Positions 31,070-42,251 are shown, counted from the first letter of the stretch. The stretch: DNA of 64,000 nt from Shinisaurus crocodilurus (GCA_021292165.1 CM037878.1:3534001-3598000); one strand, 5' to 3'. Notes: a model not told the origin generated them from the sequence alone. A program made the numbers and translations.

Positions 31070-31435
31070 AGGGCCAACTTGCATGACATGACACAGCCCA
31101 TTGTAAGCCCGTGAGGAGCTGTGGTGCAATTCCAGCTGCCATTATGAATATGCAGACCCAAGCTGGGGGTTGCTGGGGCTTGTCGTGTCATCCAAACCTG
31201 GGAGGCAGGGGTTACTTGAGGGTTAAGCAAGCCTTGCGTAACCCTAAAGCAGACCATCTGTTATGCGAGGCTTGCTTAACCCTCAAATAGCTCTTGCCGC
31301 CCAAGGTCAGAGAACGTGACAAGCCATGGCAACCCCCGGCCGGGGTCTGCATATTCATAATGGTGGACGGCACATGCCGCAGCACCCCAAGGATTAATTA
31401 GCCCACGGTGGGCTGTCATGTCGTCTGAACCAGGT
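31070..31435. repeat. Foldback repeat, about 150-bp imperfect arms
   Basis: Arms around 31080-31230 and 31265-31430 share TCCATTATGAATATGCAGACC-like, GGTTGCTGGGGCTTGTC and GGGTTAAGCAAGCCT in inverted orientation. The short loop is CTAAAGCAGACCATC. Confidence 0.65.
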
Positions 31436-31580
31436 CATGGTGATAGCTAAATGGAATGTTCAGGTTTAAAGATCTGAAATGAATGAATGAATCAATGAAT
31501 CAATCAATCAATGAATGAGTGAATGAATGGATGGATGGATGAAGACAGCATACTCCTGAGTAACAGCTGTGTGTATGGGG

Positions 31581-32576
31581 CAGGGATGTTGAAGAGTCCT
31601 TGGTCTCGAGTCACGAGTCGAGTCACGAGTCTTTGGACCCGAGTCTCGAGTCCGAGTCCTTGGTCCAAAATGGTGACTCACGAGTCACGAGTCACGAGTC
31701 CCTCCCAAAGCTGACTCCACGAGTCCCTATTAAAATCAATGGGGTTTTTCCCCAACAAAATAAGGCTACTTGAGATGTGTGGCTTAAATAAATTCTAGGC
31801 ACAAGTGTGCCTTTTTATTTCAAAACTCTGCAACTGATTTTGGCAAGACCAGGCAAGAGACAAACCCAAAATAACCAGGCAGGCAGAGGAGGAAGGGAAC
31901 CCCAAAGCAGGCAGGCAGAGGCCTTTGTCTTGGACAATTCAAACTGTGGAACTGGTTAAGAAGAGACCAGGCAGGCAGAGGAGGCTGGGAACCCCAAACA
32001 GGCAGTCAGAGGCAGCCAAACCCAAAATGTCTGAAAGGTTGCATTCTAGAAAAAGGATTTTAAAAAATAAACTTGCTGTACTTCCTAAAACTTATCCATG
32101 TTGCATTTGAGGAACATGATTTTTTCTAAATGTTTGAGCCCCATTCTGGAACGGTGAGATCTCATCACAATTCCACCCTCACTGAACACCCGCTCCACTG
32201 TTGATGAACTTGCTGGAACCAGAAACACACTCAGAGCAGCCACACAGAGTAATCTCAGGTCCTTCTTCTGCCTCTCCCAAGTACGCAACACATCAATCAA
32301 AATAAATCTTGACACACTGTTGGGGCTGCAGCTGCACTCCTGGTAGCCGTCCATAGTGGGCGAGCAGCAGCACACCTCGCTTCCATGCGCTCTTCGCCGG
32401 CAATCACGCTCCTCTCCACTCCTTCTGGCACAGCCCAGGGATGTTGAAGAGTCCTTGGTCTCAAGTCCCGAGTCGAGTCTCGAGTCCCATTAAAAATATT
32501 GGGACCCGAGTCGAGTCAGAGGGGGGACTCAGTCCGACTCACGAGTCGAGTCCTCGAGTCCGAGTCCCCATCCCTG
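31581..32576. mobile_element. hAT element with GACTCG-rich ends, copy 2 (keeps transposase end)
   Basis: 996 bp with a perfect GTATGGGG duplication (31573-31580 and 32577-32584). It is the longest complete copy and includes a minus-strand frame with the hAT C-terminal dimerisation motif (32085-32375). A second CAGGGATGTTGAAGAG begins at 32436, so the last 141 bp look like a complete small element. Confidence 0.92.
32085..32375 (-). pseudogene. hAT transposase C-terminal remnant (hATC dimerisation domain)
   Basis: The minus-strand frame encodes ASSSTVERVFSEGG, then SRMGLKHLEKIMFLKCN. This is the classic hATC pattern (small-polar cluster, VERVFS, an R...L...E..LFL helix) that mediates transposase dimerisation at the C-terminus. 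Only about 60 residues around this motif are recognisable; the RNase H-like catalytic core and BED zinc finger are absent, so it cannot be active. The terminal sequences and 8-bp duplications of the host element independently say hAT. Part of the same region recurs without an intact frame at about 63480-63620. Confidence 0.85.
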
Positions 32577-32780
32577 GTATGGGGGGGACGACAAACAGTG
32601 AGGGAAGGCAGTTTCAACACTTCTCCATGTGAGATGGGTCCTTGGTTTGATCCAGCAGGGATCTAGTCTTCCTAATCCTGGTTTGTGTGATGTGCTGTAG
32701 TTGCAATAAAGGCTGCAGTTCCGTTAAGACTTTGCCCAGTTTCTGGCTGAGGAAAGACCTTCTGCAGGAAAGACCTACCG

Positions 32781-33110
32781 CAGGGCTGCAGGAACTCTGT
32801 CGCCCCGAGGACCAAAGTACACCTTGGAGAAGCTCTCAGGAGCCGCGTTCCGGTGGTGAATGTGCCGAAGGCAGGAGGGGGGGGGTCAAAAACACCAGCA
32901 TATTTCCGCTTACTGCTCTCACTGCTGGTAACTAAGCCTTGGAAGAGGCATTTAAGACTCCTAGAATTGGCGGGGAAACTGCACAAAAACTGGGGAAACA
33001 CCCAACGATCGGTGGTTGGAGGCAAGGGTGGGACAGGGGAGGGGGCGTGGCCTTCTAGGGAATCCTGCCGGGCTGGGTTTGGCCCCTGGGCTTGAGGTTC
33101 CGCACCCCTG
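32781..33110 (-). mobile_element. MITE family with CAGAGGTGTGGAACCTC end (copy 2)
   Basis: This is the reverse-complement copy of the family at 653. It has CAGGGGTGCGGAACCTCAAG on the minus strand and ends CTGCAGCCCTG. It contains a run of seven to eight G near 32880. Confidence 0.6.
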
Positions 33111-33950
33111 ACCTCCACAGAACTATTCCCTCTTGTAACCACATCTCAACAGGGGTGTGTTACACTTCGTAAAAACCCGTGGTGTTTGCATGCTGGCTCT
33201 GTGGATTGTATGTTCAAAAAGGCATAAACGCAGTAAAGAAGGAGATTTGGGTGTGTGACCTCATCTGTAGAAGGCATCTCTTCTTCACAGAGCCTCCCAC
33301 ACTCTAACCCAGAACCGAAGGTGCAGGGAAGAGAGATGGGGCGGAGAGTTGTGGGAAATACGTACCCCTTTTGCCTGGGCGGCTGCGGAGTGTTCCACTC
33401 CGTCACCTTCACGGGTCTGCCGCCACTGGCTCTTATCTCCATTTCAAGATGCTGTGGAAGGCACAGAAGGAAACGTGAGAAGTGGAACTACGGCAAGCAA
33501 GCAAGCGTGCAGGCCGCAATCTGCAATCTGGACAGCCGCTGACATTTAGGGGGGAATTTCTGGGTGGGGTTCTAAAAAATAAATAAATGATGTGTTGGGT
33601 TTTCCCACATCCTGCCTTTCAAGGAACAGCCAGAGAACCCCCCTTCAAAGCCTCCTCAAGGCCGTGACAACCTAATGTAGCTTATTGGGGACCTTGCTTG
33701 GAAGGTGAAAAGCAAATCCAGAAAGCAGGATTGCGGATGAGCCAGATGGTGCGTCGCAGCAGGTCGTTTCCGCCCCGGCAGAGTTTGGGGCCCAGGCAGA
33801 GCTCTCCCCTCACTGCAGCCTGTCAGTTAGGTCAGGATTCCCAGGGAGACGAAGTGTCTCCTCCTGTGTGCCTCGTTGCGATCAAAGGGCTCTCAGCTCC
33901 AGTGAGGCTTGCTGGGCAGGGGAAGCGTGAGGCACAACATGCCCAGTCCG
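33111..33950. other. Unassigned intergenic sequence
   Basis: No coding signature, splice-flanked exon or repeat family was recognised. Confidence 0.4.
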
Positions 33951-34008
33951 TCAGAAAGGCGGCACCACCGTTTCCCAACATGGCGCCCTCCAGATGTGCT
34001 GGACTGCA

Positions 34009-34424
34009 CTAGTGGCCCCTCCGGGTTTCGGGGGTTCCTTGGGCAAGACACCCTCCATGGACCCCCTCCCTCGGAGTCCGAGAGCCTGCCTTCCCACCGC
34101 CATGGTCACCGGCTGCTCCTCCTCCTCCTCCTCCTCCTCCTCCTCCTCCTCCTCCTCCTCCTCCTCCTCCTCCTCCTCCTCTTCATGGCTCCCGCTTGCT
34201 CGCTTGGCTGGCAGAGAGCCCGGGAGCAAGCTGGCAGCAGCATCTGCTGCTCCTCCTCCTCCTCCTCGCCACCGCCGTTGCCTGGGCCAGAGCGAGAGGC
34301 AGGGGGACAAGCAGGTTGCCACGGGAAAGAGGAACAATAACCCCAGGGAGCTCTTGCCCATGGGCCCCTGCTGGGGTGTGTGGGCCCTCGGCAAGTGCCT
34401 GACCCTTGCAGACCCTTGACGCCG
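34009..34424. repeat. Unclassified repeat, copy 2, inserted in a palindromic MITE
   Basis: It is flanked by the 13-bp direct repeat GTGCTGGACTGCA (33996-34008 and 34425-34437). Without it the flanks join into a normal palindromic-MITE arm (CCAGATGTG...ACTCCCATCATCC). It holds a TCC array at about 34115-34181. Confidence 0.65.
34115..34181. repeat. TCC trinucleotide array
   Basis: About 22 TCC/CTC units inside an unclassified repeat; it yields spurious poly-Ser, poly-Leu and poly-Glu frames. Confidence 0.95.
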
Positions 34425-34880
34425 GTGCTGGACTGCAACTCCCATCATCCCCAGCCAACATAGCCAATGGGGGAGAAGAGGCCTTTGGTTTTGGCCCGCT
34501 GCTGGGGTATGGATCTCAGCAGGTGCCCCCAACCGTGCTAGCTGCTGGTGCCGGCCATGCCCGGTTCTGACATTCCAGGGTCCGTCTGAACCCTCCGTCG
34601 CGTGACCTTGCTGTGCTCCATCGCTTCAAGCTGCTTTCCCTTCTCCGATACCAGAAGAGAGAGGTGAGTGCTTGAAGCGGCAGAGCACGGGGTGGTCAGC
34701 GGAGGGTTCAGTTCAACTCGGTCACGGGGACTTTGTGTTGTATGGAGTAGAACCCCCATTTTAGGCATGAACCGTAAATAAGAAGATACGGTTGCCCCCG
34801 TCATGTCCAGTGTGCTTGGCCTAACCAACCTTGCATGAACAAGGCCATTCCTCCCACCCCCTGGAGGTGTCTCTTTGGAT

Positions 34881-35016
34881 CAGTGCTCTCCAACCTGGGG
34901 TCCCCAGATGTTGCTGGCCTAGAGCTCCCAGCATACCCAGGCAGCATGGCTAAGGGCAAGGGATTCTGGGAGCTGTAGTCCAGAAACATCTGGGGACCCA
35001 AGGTTGGAGAGCCCTG
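34881..35016. mobile_element. Palindromic hAT MITE variant
   Basis: The termini are CAGTGCTCTCCAACC and GGTTGGAGAGCCCTG. Flanks CTTTGGAT and GTTTGGAT match in seven of eight bases. Confidence 0.75.
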
Positions 35017-35330
35017 GTTTGGATGGTGCTTTGGAAACCACTAATCCCCAAAGGAAGGTGAGTAGGTCTTGCGAACATGCAGCCGGCCTGGTCCAACTGG
35101 TTGGCCGCTGAAGCGCTGGGCCTTCCCCGCATTCCAAGCCAGGCTTTCTCATCTCCATCCGTTCTTGCAGCATCCTGCAATTAGGCTCCGGTATTTGTGC
35201 AGCTCACATCTTCAGCCATCCCAGCTGATCTTGGAAACAGCACAAGCCAGTGGCCACTTATGGCACACACCGGGGCTTTGCTGGGCTTCAGGAAATCATT
35301 CCTCTCACAGACTTTGAGATAAATTAGGAT

Positions 35331-35680
35331 GGGGGTGTAGAACCTTAGGCCCAGGGAACAAATCTGGCCCACCTGGGATCCCAAAACGTCCCTCCGGGGT
35401 TCCACACAAGGCTGCGCCCCTTCCTCTGCCCTGCCCTGCCTCCTTTCGCCCAACCACTGACTGCTGGGTGGTTTTCTGGCTTTGGTGTAGTAGTTTCCCC
35501 TGCTCTCTCTAAAAGGTTGAAACTGGTAGTAAGGGCTTTAAGCTAAAATATGCTGGAAATTTTGGTGCTTAGGCCCTGCCCTCATTTGGCTTTGGCTCCA
35601 CCCACCACTGGAATGTGGCCCCCGAGCATTTCCCCGAAATTGAATTCTGCCCTTGGGGTGAAAGAGATTCGACAGCCCTG
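35331..35680 (+). mobile_element. MITE family with CAGAGGTGTGGAACCTC end (copy 3)
   Basis: The start reads GGGGTGTAGAACCTTAGGCC, the middle holds GGGCTTTAAGCTAAAATATG, and it ends TTCGACAGCCCTG. Confidence 0.6.
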
Positions 35681-35689
35681 ACCAAAAGG

Positions 35690-35835
35690 GTGTCTGTGCT
35701 CTCCCTTGCCACAGTTCTTCAAGCAGAGGCTGGACAGCCATCTGTTGGGGATCCTGCCTCTGGATCTCCTGCATGGAGCAGGGGCCCAGACTCCATGGCC
35801 TACCAGGACCCCTCCAGCCATACGATGCTGTGATG
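35690..35835 (+). mobile_element. CR1 LINE 3' fragment
   Basis: TTCTTCAAGCAGAGGCTGGA, CAGCCATCTGTTGGGGATC and ATGGCCTACCAGGACC, then CGATGCTGTGATGCTGTG. Confidence 0.65.
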
Positions 35836-35839
35836 CTGT

Positions 35840-37000
35840 GCCGTTTTCTGCAGGTCAAGCAGCAGCAGCTGTGGAAACACGGCAACGGGCCAGGCTAGTT
35901 TCCTTCCAGTCCGCTGGAGGGGCAGCCCTACGCAAGACCCAAGCAATGTCTTCGACTCTTGCGCTTGCCATCTCATTGCGGGGATCCATGTGTGGCTTTC
36001 ATCAGTTCACACCATTTTGGCTCTTGGTTCCGCCGTTTGTCCCAAAATCCAGGGAGGGGCTGTCTCCGCATTGTCCACCCAGATAGAAACCTTCTTATGA
36101 ATTCCAGCCGAATTCATGGAAGGCCATTCTTGTCCCTCATTACTTTGCACCCGCAGGGTTTTCTTTTATCCTAAATACCTGCCCTCCCGGGCCCCTTTAA
36201 TGGCGTCCTTGCCTCTGCTTTCCTTGTAGAGTACAATAACAATGTCTCGTTTTTAAAAAATGCAGGAGCCCTTCTTAGAAGTGCTTGCTTCTCTCTGTGG
36301 GAGGCTGGAGTTGGCTAGAAGCCTGCATTTCATGTTCTCTGCGCAGCCAAGACCCCACCCAGCCCCAGCTCTCATCTCCCCTTGCAGAAGGGGTGGCCGC
36401 TGCTCTTCCCAACCCCACCGCTGCATTTGCACATCAGACAAGCCTAAACACAGGTTTTCTGGGGGCGGGGTGGTGCTTGGAGAACGGTGCTTTGAGTTCA
36501 AATATAACACAGAGGGGCTCAAGGAGTGGCCCAGCTTGGCAGGGTGAAGAACAAGTCAGAACAGACACCTGCGGTGAGTGGGATCTGTCGATGTTGCAAG
36601 GACCGCAGCAGCATCTTCTTCCCAGCCCACCACCCAGCCCTTCTTGGCAAGCAGCACCTCGGGGGTCCAGAAAAGAATGTGTGTGCGCGACCCACCCACT
36701 TTGTGGGCTTTAGGAGGGGTGCTTTGCGCAGGCAATCCTTCCTCCACATTCCTTTGGTCATATTACATACATAATGGAGCAGAGGGGTCCAAGAACATTT
36801 GCTGCCCATGTGCAGGCCTTCTACCTGCCCGCCTGCTCACCTCCCCACCAAAACTCAGACCCCTTTCCAAGTATTCGTTTTTTTTATTTATTTTATCTGT
36901 ATGTAGCAAGGGGCAAACTTACCCCAAATTAATTCGTAATTTCCTCAGAAAGTAATGGATTCATTGGTGTAATCTCGGATGCGTTTTCTCCTTTAATTCG
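35840..37000. other. Unassigned intergenic sequence
   Basis: Several overlapping frames of up to about 140 codons occur on both strands, but none has a recognisable domain, so I treat them as chance frames in GC-rich DNA. Confidence 0.4.
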
Positions 37001-37004
37001 AGAT

Positions 37005-37085
37005 CTCATTTATTTATTTATTTATTTCTTATATTTATTAATCGCCCATCTGGCCGCTCACCCGGCCACCCTGGGCGATGAGTTT
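37005..37085 (-). mobile_element. L2 LINE 3' tail
   Basis: ATTTATTTATTTATTTC then AATCGCCCATCTGGCCGCTC and CCACCCTGGGCGATG is the reverse complement of the L2 tail. Confidence 0.7.
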
Positions 37086-37527
37086 TTTTGTGCATGCTCA
37101 ATATCAAACTGCATCTTCTTGAGAGGGTTTTACCCTTAAAGGCAGCCTAAAAATAATCTTAAATTAAATAAATAGGTTGAAATCGTGTAATACATCACGA
37201 TGTCATGCACCACCATGTTATGTACCCCTAACTGATTGGCTGTTTCCACATGGCTGTTCTATGTAATGTTTACTCACCATCACCAATCAGTATATAGAGG
37301 AGAGAGAGATGGAGTGGCATATGTGGTTGTTTCTTTGAAAAGGATTTGTTTGTGGAAAGAGTTCACCCACCATTTCCTAAAGGGTTAAAGTGACATCATC
37401 ACATTTCCCCCTGGAAGAAAAGGGTTAAATCAACCAACTTGGCACATGCGCAGAAATGCCATAGTCTAAATACAGACTGTGTGTGCTTTGAAGCTTGTAA
37501 TCTGTTCTGAAATTAATAACGAATCCC

Positions 37528-37666
37528 TAAGGTGCAATCCTATGCAGGTTTAGACAGAAATAAAGGCCTACAACTCCCAGCATGCCCCAGCCAACTGTGC
37601 TGACTGCGGCATGCTGGGAGTTGTAGGCCTTTTTTCTGTCTAAACCTGCATGGGATTGTGCTTTAA
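37528..37666. mobile_element. Palindromic MITE, GGCGCAATCCTATGCATG family
   Basis: A full palindrome from AAGGTGCAATCCTATGCAGG to CCTGCATGGGATTGTGCTTT, about 139 bp. Confidence 0.75.
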
Positions 37667-37774
37667 GACAGCATTCCAAGCTCACGACAAAGGTGAGCAT
37701 TAAGAGCGCACAAAGTTTCGACCAACGGGCCAACGGATTGCAAAATTTGGCGGCATTCTTATTTAGACCCCTCC

Positions 37775-38110
37775 TTTCCACCAAAAAGCGGCGCTTGAGG
37801 CGGCTAACAACAAAATCCAGATTAAAAACAAAATCTTAATTAAAACATGACAATAAAATAAATTAATTAAAAATACTATTAAAGATACAGCAATAAAAGA
37901 AATAGGCAGCAACAACCAACTAAAAACCCCTTCAGCAACAGACCACCATCCTCCATGCCAAAGGCCCGCCTGAGTAAAAATGTATTCTCCTGCTGGCGGA
38001 AGGACAACAGAGGGGGACGACCAACCGAGCCTTCCTAGGGTGCTCCAGCGTCTGGGAGCCCCCCCACTGAGAACTGCTTTGGAAGAATTAGGAAAAGGAC
38101 ACCACCTCCT
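37775..38110 (-). mobile_element. Unclassified LINE or SINE 3' region
   Basis: The minus strand runs from CCCACTGAGAAC-complement text with CTGGAGCACCCTAGGAAGG to TTAGCCGCCTCAAGCGCCGC. GC-rich start and AT-rich tail resemble L2-related LINE ends. Confidence 0.45.
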
Positions 38111-38228
38111 TTGAGAGTGGGGCACCCCAAAACCTGACCAGATCCACCTCGGTTTCTTGTCCCTCTTGAATGGGAAGACTTCAAGTCTTTTGATCATAGG
38201 CAACTCTGATGCCTTCGCTTACAGCTCC

Positions 38229-38370
38229 TACCCCATATCTTGGAGGCTTCTGGGGGGAGAGGGGCCCCCTTGTTATCCCCGATCTGTGATCAGAGATAAC
38301 AAGGAGATTGCCCTGCATCCTGCTCCCCAACCCAAAGGAAGGCAAGTCGCACGCAGGGGAATATCCCCCC
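38229..38370 (+). repeat. Unnamed repeat, uninterrupted copy
   Basis: It runs from CTACCCCATATCTTGGAGG through CTTGTTATCCCCGATCTGTG to GGCAAGTCGCACGCAGGGGA. It is the empty-site paralogue of 39917-40230. Confidence 0.75.
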
Positions 38371-38426
38371 CCTTTTTTTTACATGCTCAAGGCGCAGCAT
38401 GCCTTGAGGCAGAATGTGTGTGCATG

Positions 38427-38908
38427 TGAAGTGGTCACCTCTTAACTCGGATAAGGACAACGAGGACCAACTCAGGTTATTGGAAAAAGGTTTATTGTGC
38501 ACAACCGGTCCTGCGGACTGTGTCGCAAAGCAGAACCCCGGGCGGGGCTTTTCAACAACTTTTATAGCATACCTGAGTTTGGTCATTTGGCAACAGTGCT
38601 TACATTGGTCAGCAAGGTCAAGACAAAAAGGGGGTTTGCTTTAGGGGAGGGGGATTTCCTTACAAGGAGACAGGCAGGAAGATGATCTTACAATCAAGCA
38701 GCTGCTAGGTATTATCTTATCTTGGTCAAGTAGGCAGGGTGAGACAACAAAGCACTTCAACATTTGTGAGTCATCAACAGCCATTGACGGCTATTGTCAG
38801 TCATTACCAGCCATTGACTACATAGTATTAGTCATGACCCTGGCAATCTGCCTAGTGCCTGGCTTGAATCGCCTGTAAGTTTTTCTTTTAACTATTTCGT
38901 TCCCTTCA
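38427..38908 (-). mobile_element. Solo LTR of an endogenous retrovirus, gammaretrovirus-like
   Basis: The 482-bp unit starts TG and ends CA on the minus strand and is flanked by a 4-bp duplication CATG (38423-38426 and 38909-38912). Inside, in correct order on the minus strand, are a TATAAAAG box (38559-38566), a GC-rich start region and an AATAAA (38491-38496). There are no viral genes on either side, so it is a recombined solo LTR. A four-base duplication fits gammaretroviruses and related ERVs. Confidence 0.8.
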
Positions 38909-39497
38909 CATGTGCACGTACGGAACCAGCGTACCCAGGGATGCTTTTGATGTGTGCCAGGAGATTCCAAACCTGTTTGGCAGGCTCCGTCTCTGCGGTC
39001 TGCCCTTCCGGTTCCCCGAGTCTGGCTCTGTGGGCAGCTGAAGGAAGGACGGGAACTTCCATTCCAAAATTCCCAGTTGCGCCACTCTCTCCCGGCAATG
39101 AGCTACAGCGTTTGAGCTAGCCCCCTGGCAGCTCTGGCCCCCCTCCCTGGGGCGAATTCAGATGTTATTTGAAATGCCGTTCTGACTCCCCACTTTTAAA
39201 GTCACGGGCAAAACACGAAGAACGAGGCACATGCAAAACTGCTCATCCATGCACGGGAAAAGGAATCGTTTGTGCTGGGCTGCTGCGGCATGCTGACCTC
39301 TCTTCGCTCGCAAGCCTCCAGCCTAGAATGGGGCCAGGTCAAGGATGCTGGACACACCGGTCGGACTCTAATTCTGACAAAGCCAGTCTTGTTGCTGAAA
39401 CCTGCTAGCCCATCATACACCACCAGCCTCCGTGCAGGGAGCAGGGCCTGGGGGGGGGGGAGGCTCCAGTGTCCGTGGGGGCAGATCATCCACTCTG

Positions 39498-39597
39498 GGC
39501 TTTAGTCTGAGCTTTAAAGGAGCGGTCCATGGTGCTGAAACCGAGCCCCAGAATAGGTTCAGCACCATGGGCCGCTCCTTTAAAGTTCAGGCTGAAA
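39498..39597. repeat. Short palindrome
   Basis: CTGAGCTTTAAAGGAGCGGT, CCATGGTGCTGAA is followed after about 20 bases by the inverted copy TTCAGCACCATGGGCCGCTC, CTTTAAAGTTCAG. Confidence 0.7.
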
Positions 39598-39916
39598 CCC
39601 GGAGCGGATACACCACACCCCTAGCATTGGAGTCACCAGCCGCTGGGGCTTGCATGAAGGCCTTTCCCACACCTACACTCTGATTCTAGTTCCTACCTAC
39701 AGGTAATAGACAGGGCTCATCAGTTTACTCATCATCAGATACTCAGTGGTGAAGGGAGAAGGCACTTTGGGCATATTCAGAGACCCTCCCTTCTTCATTG
39801 AATGAATCAACCCAATTTATCCGGAGCCAGAGCCTTGGTTCATCTAGCCCAGGGCCCTGTGGCCCATGGCCTAATCCAGCTGGTAGAGGTTGCCCATCCT
39901 GGCGGGCTCTCTCCAA

Positions 39917-40230
39917 GTCCTACCCCATATCCTGGAGGCTTCTGGGGGGGGGGGAGGAGCCCCCTTGTTATCCCTGATCTGTGATCAGAGCAGGGTCGGT
40001 GCAAGGCAGTTTGGTGCCCTAGGCAAGATCAGATATTTAGCGCCCCCCTCTTCCCACTTGAGCCCTCCCTCCCTCCAGCCCTATGCTCCTGGCGCCCCCT
40101 TTAGCCCGGCGCCCCAGGCAGCTGCCTAGTTGGCCTAATGGTAGCACCGGCCCTGGATCAGAGATAACAAGGAGATTGCCCTGCATGCTGCTCCCCAACC
40201 CAAAGGAAGGCAAGTCGCACGCAGGGGAAT
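39917..40230 (+). repeat. Unnamed repeat, copy interrupted by a hAT MITE
   Basis: The sequence is the same as 38229-38370 except for the 165-bp insertion and its GATCAGAG duplication. Confidence 0.78.
39991..40155. mobile_element. hAT MITE, CAGGGCCGGTGC family, with empty site in cis
   Basis: The duplication GATCAGAG is perfect (39983-39990 and 40156-40163). A second copy of the host repeat at 38229-38370 carries the uninterrupted site (38288-38295). Confidence 0.92.
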
Positions 40231-41024
40231 CCCCTTGTTATCGGCAAGTGGGTTTGGCTTGTGATGTGGAGAAGATGGAGGATGAGTGAAGCTGTGCAGC
40301 AGCGCACTCATCCGGCGCTGGCCCCATGATGCCTCCCAGGTGGACGAAGCCCCGCGCAGTGCGCACGACGGAGCTGGTTCCTGGCGGGTGCACTGGATGG
40401 AACATCCACCTGGCACTTCCGCCAGGGACAAAATGACGTCAGCTGCTGCTGTGGCCAAGCCCCTTTGATGTCATCTGGCCCACAGAGGGCCAGGTCGGGG
40501 GTCATCCAGTTCCCCACCCAATTTTGGCTGCCCACCCCTGATATGGGCCAATACTGTCTGCTCTTGGTGGCAGCAGCTCGCCAAGGTCTTCAGCAGAAAG
40601 AGGCCTTTCCCGTCACCTGCTGCCTGGGCTCCTTTTACTTGGGGGTGGACCGAACCTGGAATCTTCTGCACACAAGTCATGCCTCTGCCTGTGCTACCGG
40701 CCCTCTCCTTACTTGCTCTCTCCATGCATTAGAGCACAGGTGGGTAACCCGTGGCCCTCGGCTTCTCTCTGTGTGGCCCGCGGAGCTTGGGGAGCCCCAC
40801 GAACTTTTCCCCACCTCCCAGTTGAACAGCCATGAGCTGACGGGCGGTGATCCGATCATGGTTTCCCTGCTGCTGTTAGCAATGGGGAAACATAGAGCTG
40901 GATCTGGGGAGCTGGGGGAGGGGCAAGGTTCAAGCCTCTCCCCACTCCCAGCAATCCCAACACAGAGAGTATTGTTTCTCTGCTATGAATGGCAGTGAGG
41001 AAACAGTGATTCTGGATCAAGGTC

Positions 41025-41098
<74 letters not shown>

Positions 41099-41137
41099 GT
41101 TAATATCTCCCCAACAATCCCATCCCTTGATCATAGC

Positions 41138-41180
<43 letters not shown>

Positions 41181-42250
41181 ATGCTTGTAGAGAGCCCCAG
41201 ACCCACCACTCAGCATTTCATGGGGCCAAAAACGTTGCCCACCCCTGCATTAGAAGCAGGTTCTGCAGCTGGTCCTGGGGAAATTGCTGCAAGGCTAGCT
41301 TCACACACACACACTCACGCACGCACGCACGGGTGTGACCAGAGAGACACTTCCATGCTTGTCCTCTGCCCACCCTAGTTTATGGCGTCATGAACCACTG
41401 GAAGCAAAAGTCATCTTTAAAGCTCTTTTGATACATCTTTTACCAACCCAGTCCCAGAAACAGGAGATGCAAAACAAGGAGCTTATCTGAAGCGGAATGA
41501 TCAGATTCAGATACTTAAAAAATCACACAGATAGTTGTGGATCATCCACATCAACTGAGTCAAGACAAGAGAGTGATTGGGATCCTGGACTGAGCCCAGG
41601 AAATTATGTGTCATAGTAGGCAATGCCAGCCGTCAACCTCAGTTTCTGATGTGGCAAAATGTGTGAGACGCCCTGAAGGCTGGGCAGGGGACCCAGGAAA
41701 AGTGGGTCACACAAATGCGGGCCTTTCTCTCCCATGGGTAGAGCAGCTGGCTGCGCATGACGGCATTGCCTGCTTTTAGCAACAGTTTCGCCTTGTAGAA
41801 GCCTGGGTTTTTTACTGTCCACCTACGCGCGCAGTCTTGGGTTGTGCTTTTTAAATTTTTCTTTCCCCCTTCTCTGCTCTCTCTCCTCTGGAACTTCATG
41901 TCTGGAATGTGTTGCTTCTTGTTTGGGCTTGTTTACGAGCACTCACTGAAACGGTCAGGCTGCAGGCCCCAGTTTCCAGGCCTGCCAGCTCGAGAGAGCA
42001 GAGTGAAACATTTGCCCCGAGAGACAAACGTACAGCAAGGAATGAGAGAGGGTCTTGAGAGGGGGGCGGGACACCGCGAAACAAATCCTGACTTGATCTG
42101 AGGCCTTCCAGACTGGGCTGTTCCCGGCACTTTGAGATGCCGATTGACCCCACCGTGAAATATTTGCTGCTGCAAACTTGACAAAATGTTGCCATAGGTC
42201 ACTGAACAAGCAAACGTTTCTTAACACTGTGCAACCCTTAAAACTATAAG
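40231..42250. other. Unassigned intergenic sequence with microsatellites
   Basis: A frame of 177 codons at 40465-40998 has no domain or codon pattern suggestive of a gene. The compound microsatellite at 41.0 kb is the main feature. Confidence 0.4.
41026..41176. repeat. Compound TG/AG microsatellite
   Basis: A TG run (41026-41055), then an AG run (41056-41096), a short unique spacer and another TG run (41141-41176). Open frames across it are simple-repeat artefacts. Confidence 0.95.
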
Positions 42251-42251
42251 G

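Noticed and set aside
33951..34532. 193-codon minus-strand frame with a long Glu run
   Set aside because: The Glu run is the reverse of a TCC microsatellite, and the frame spans a repeat inserted in a MITE.
40465..40998. 177-codon frame
   Set aside because: No recognisable domain or conserved motif; it runs into a microsatellite region.
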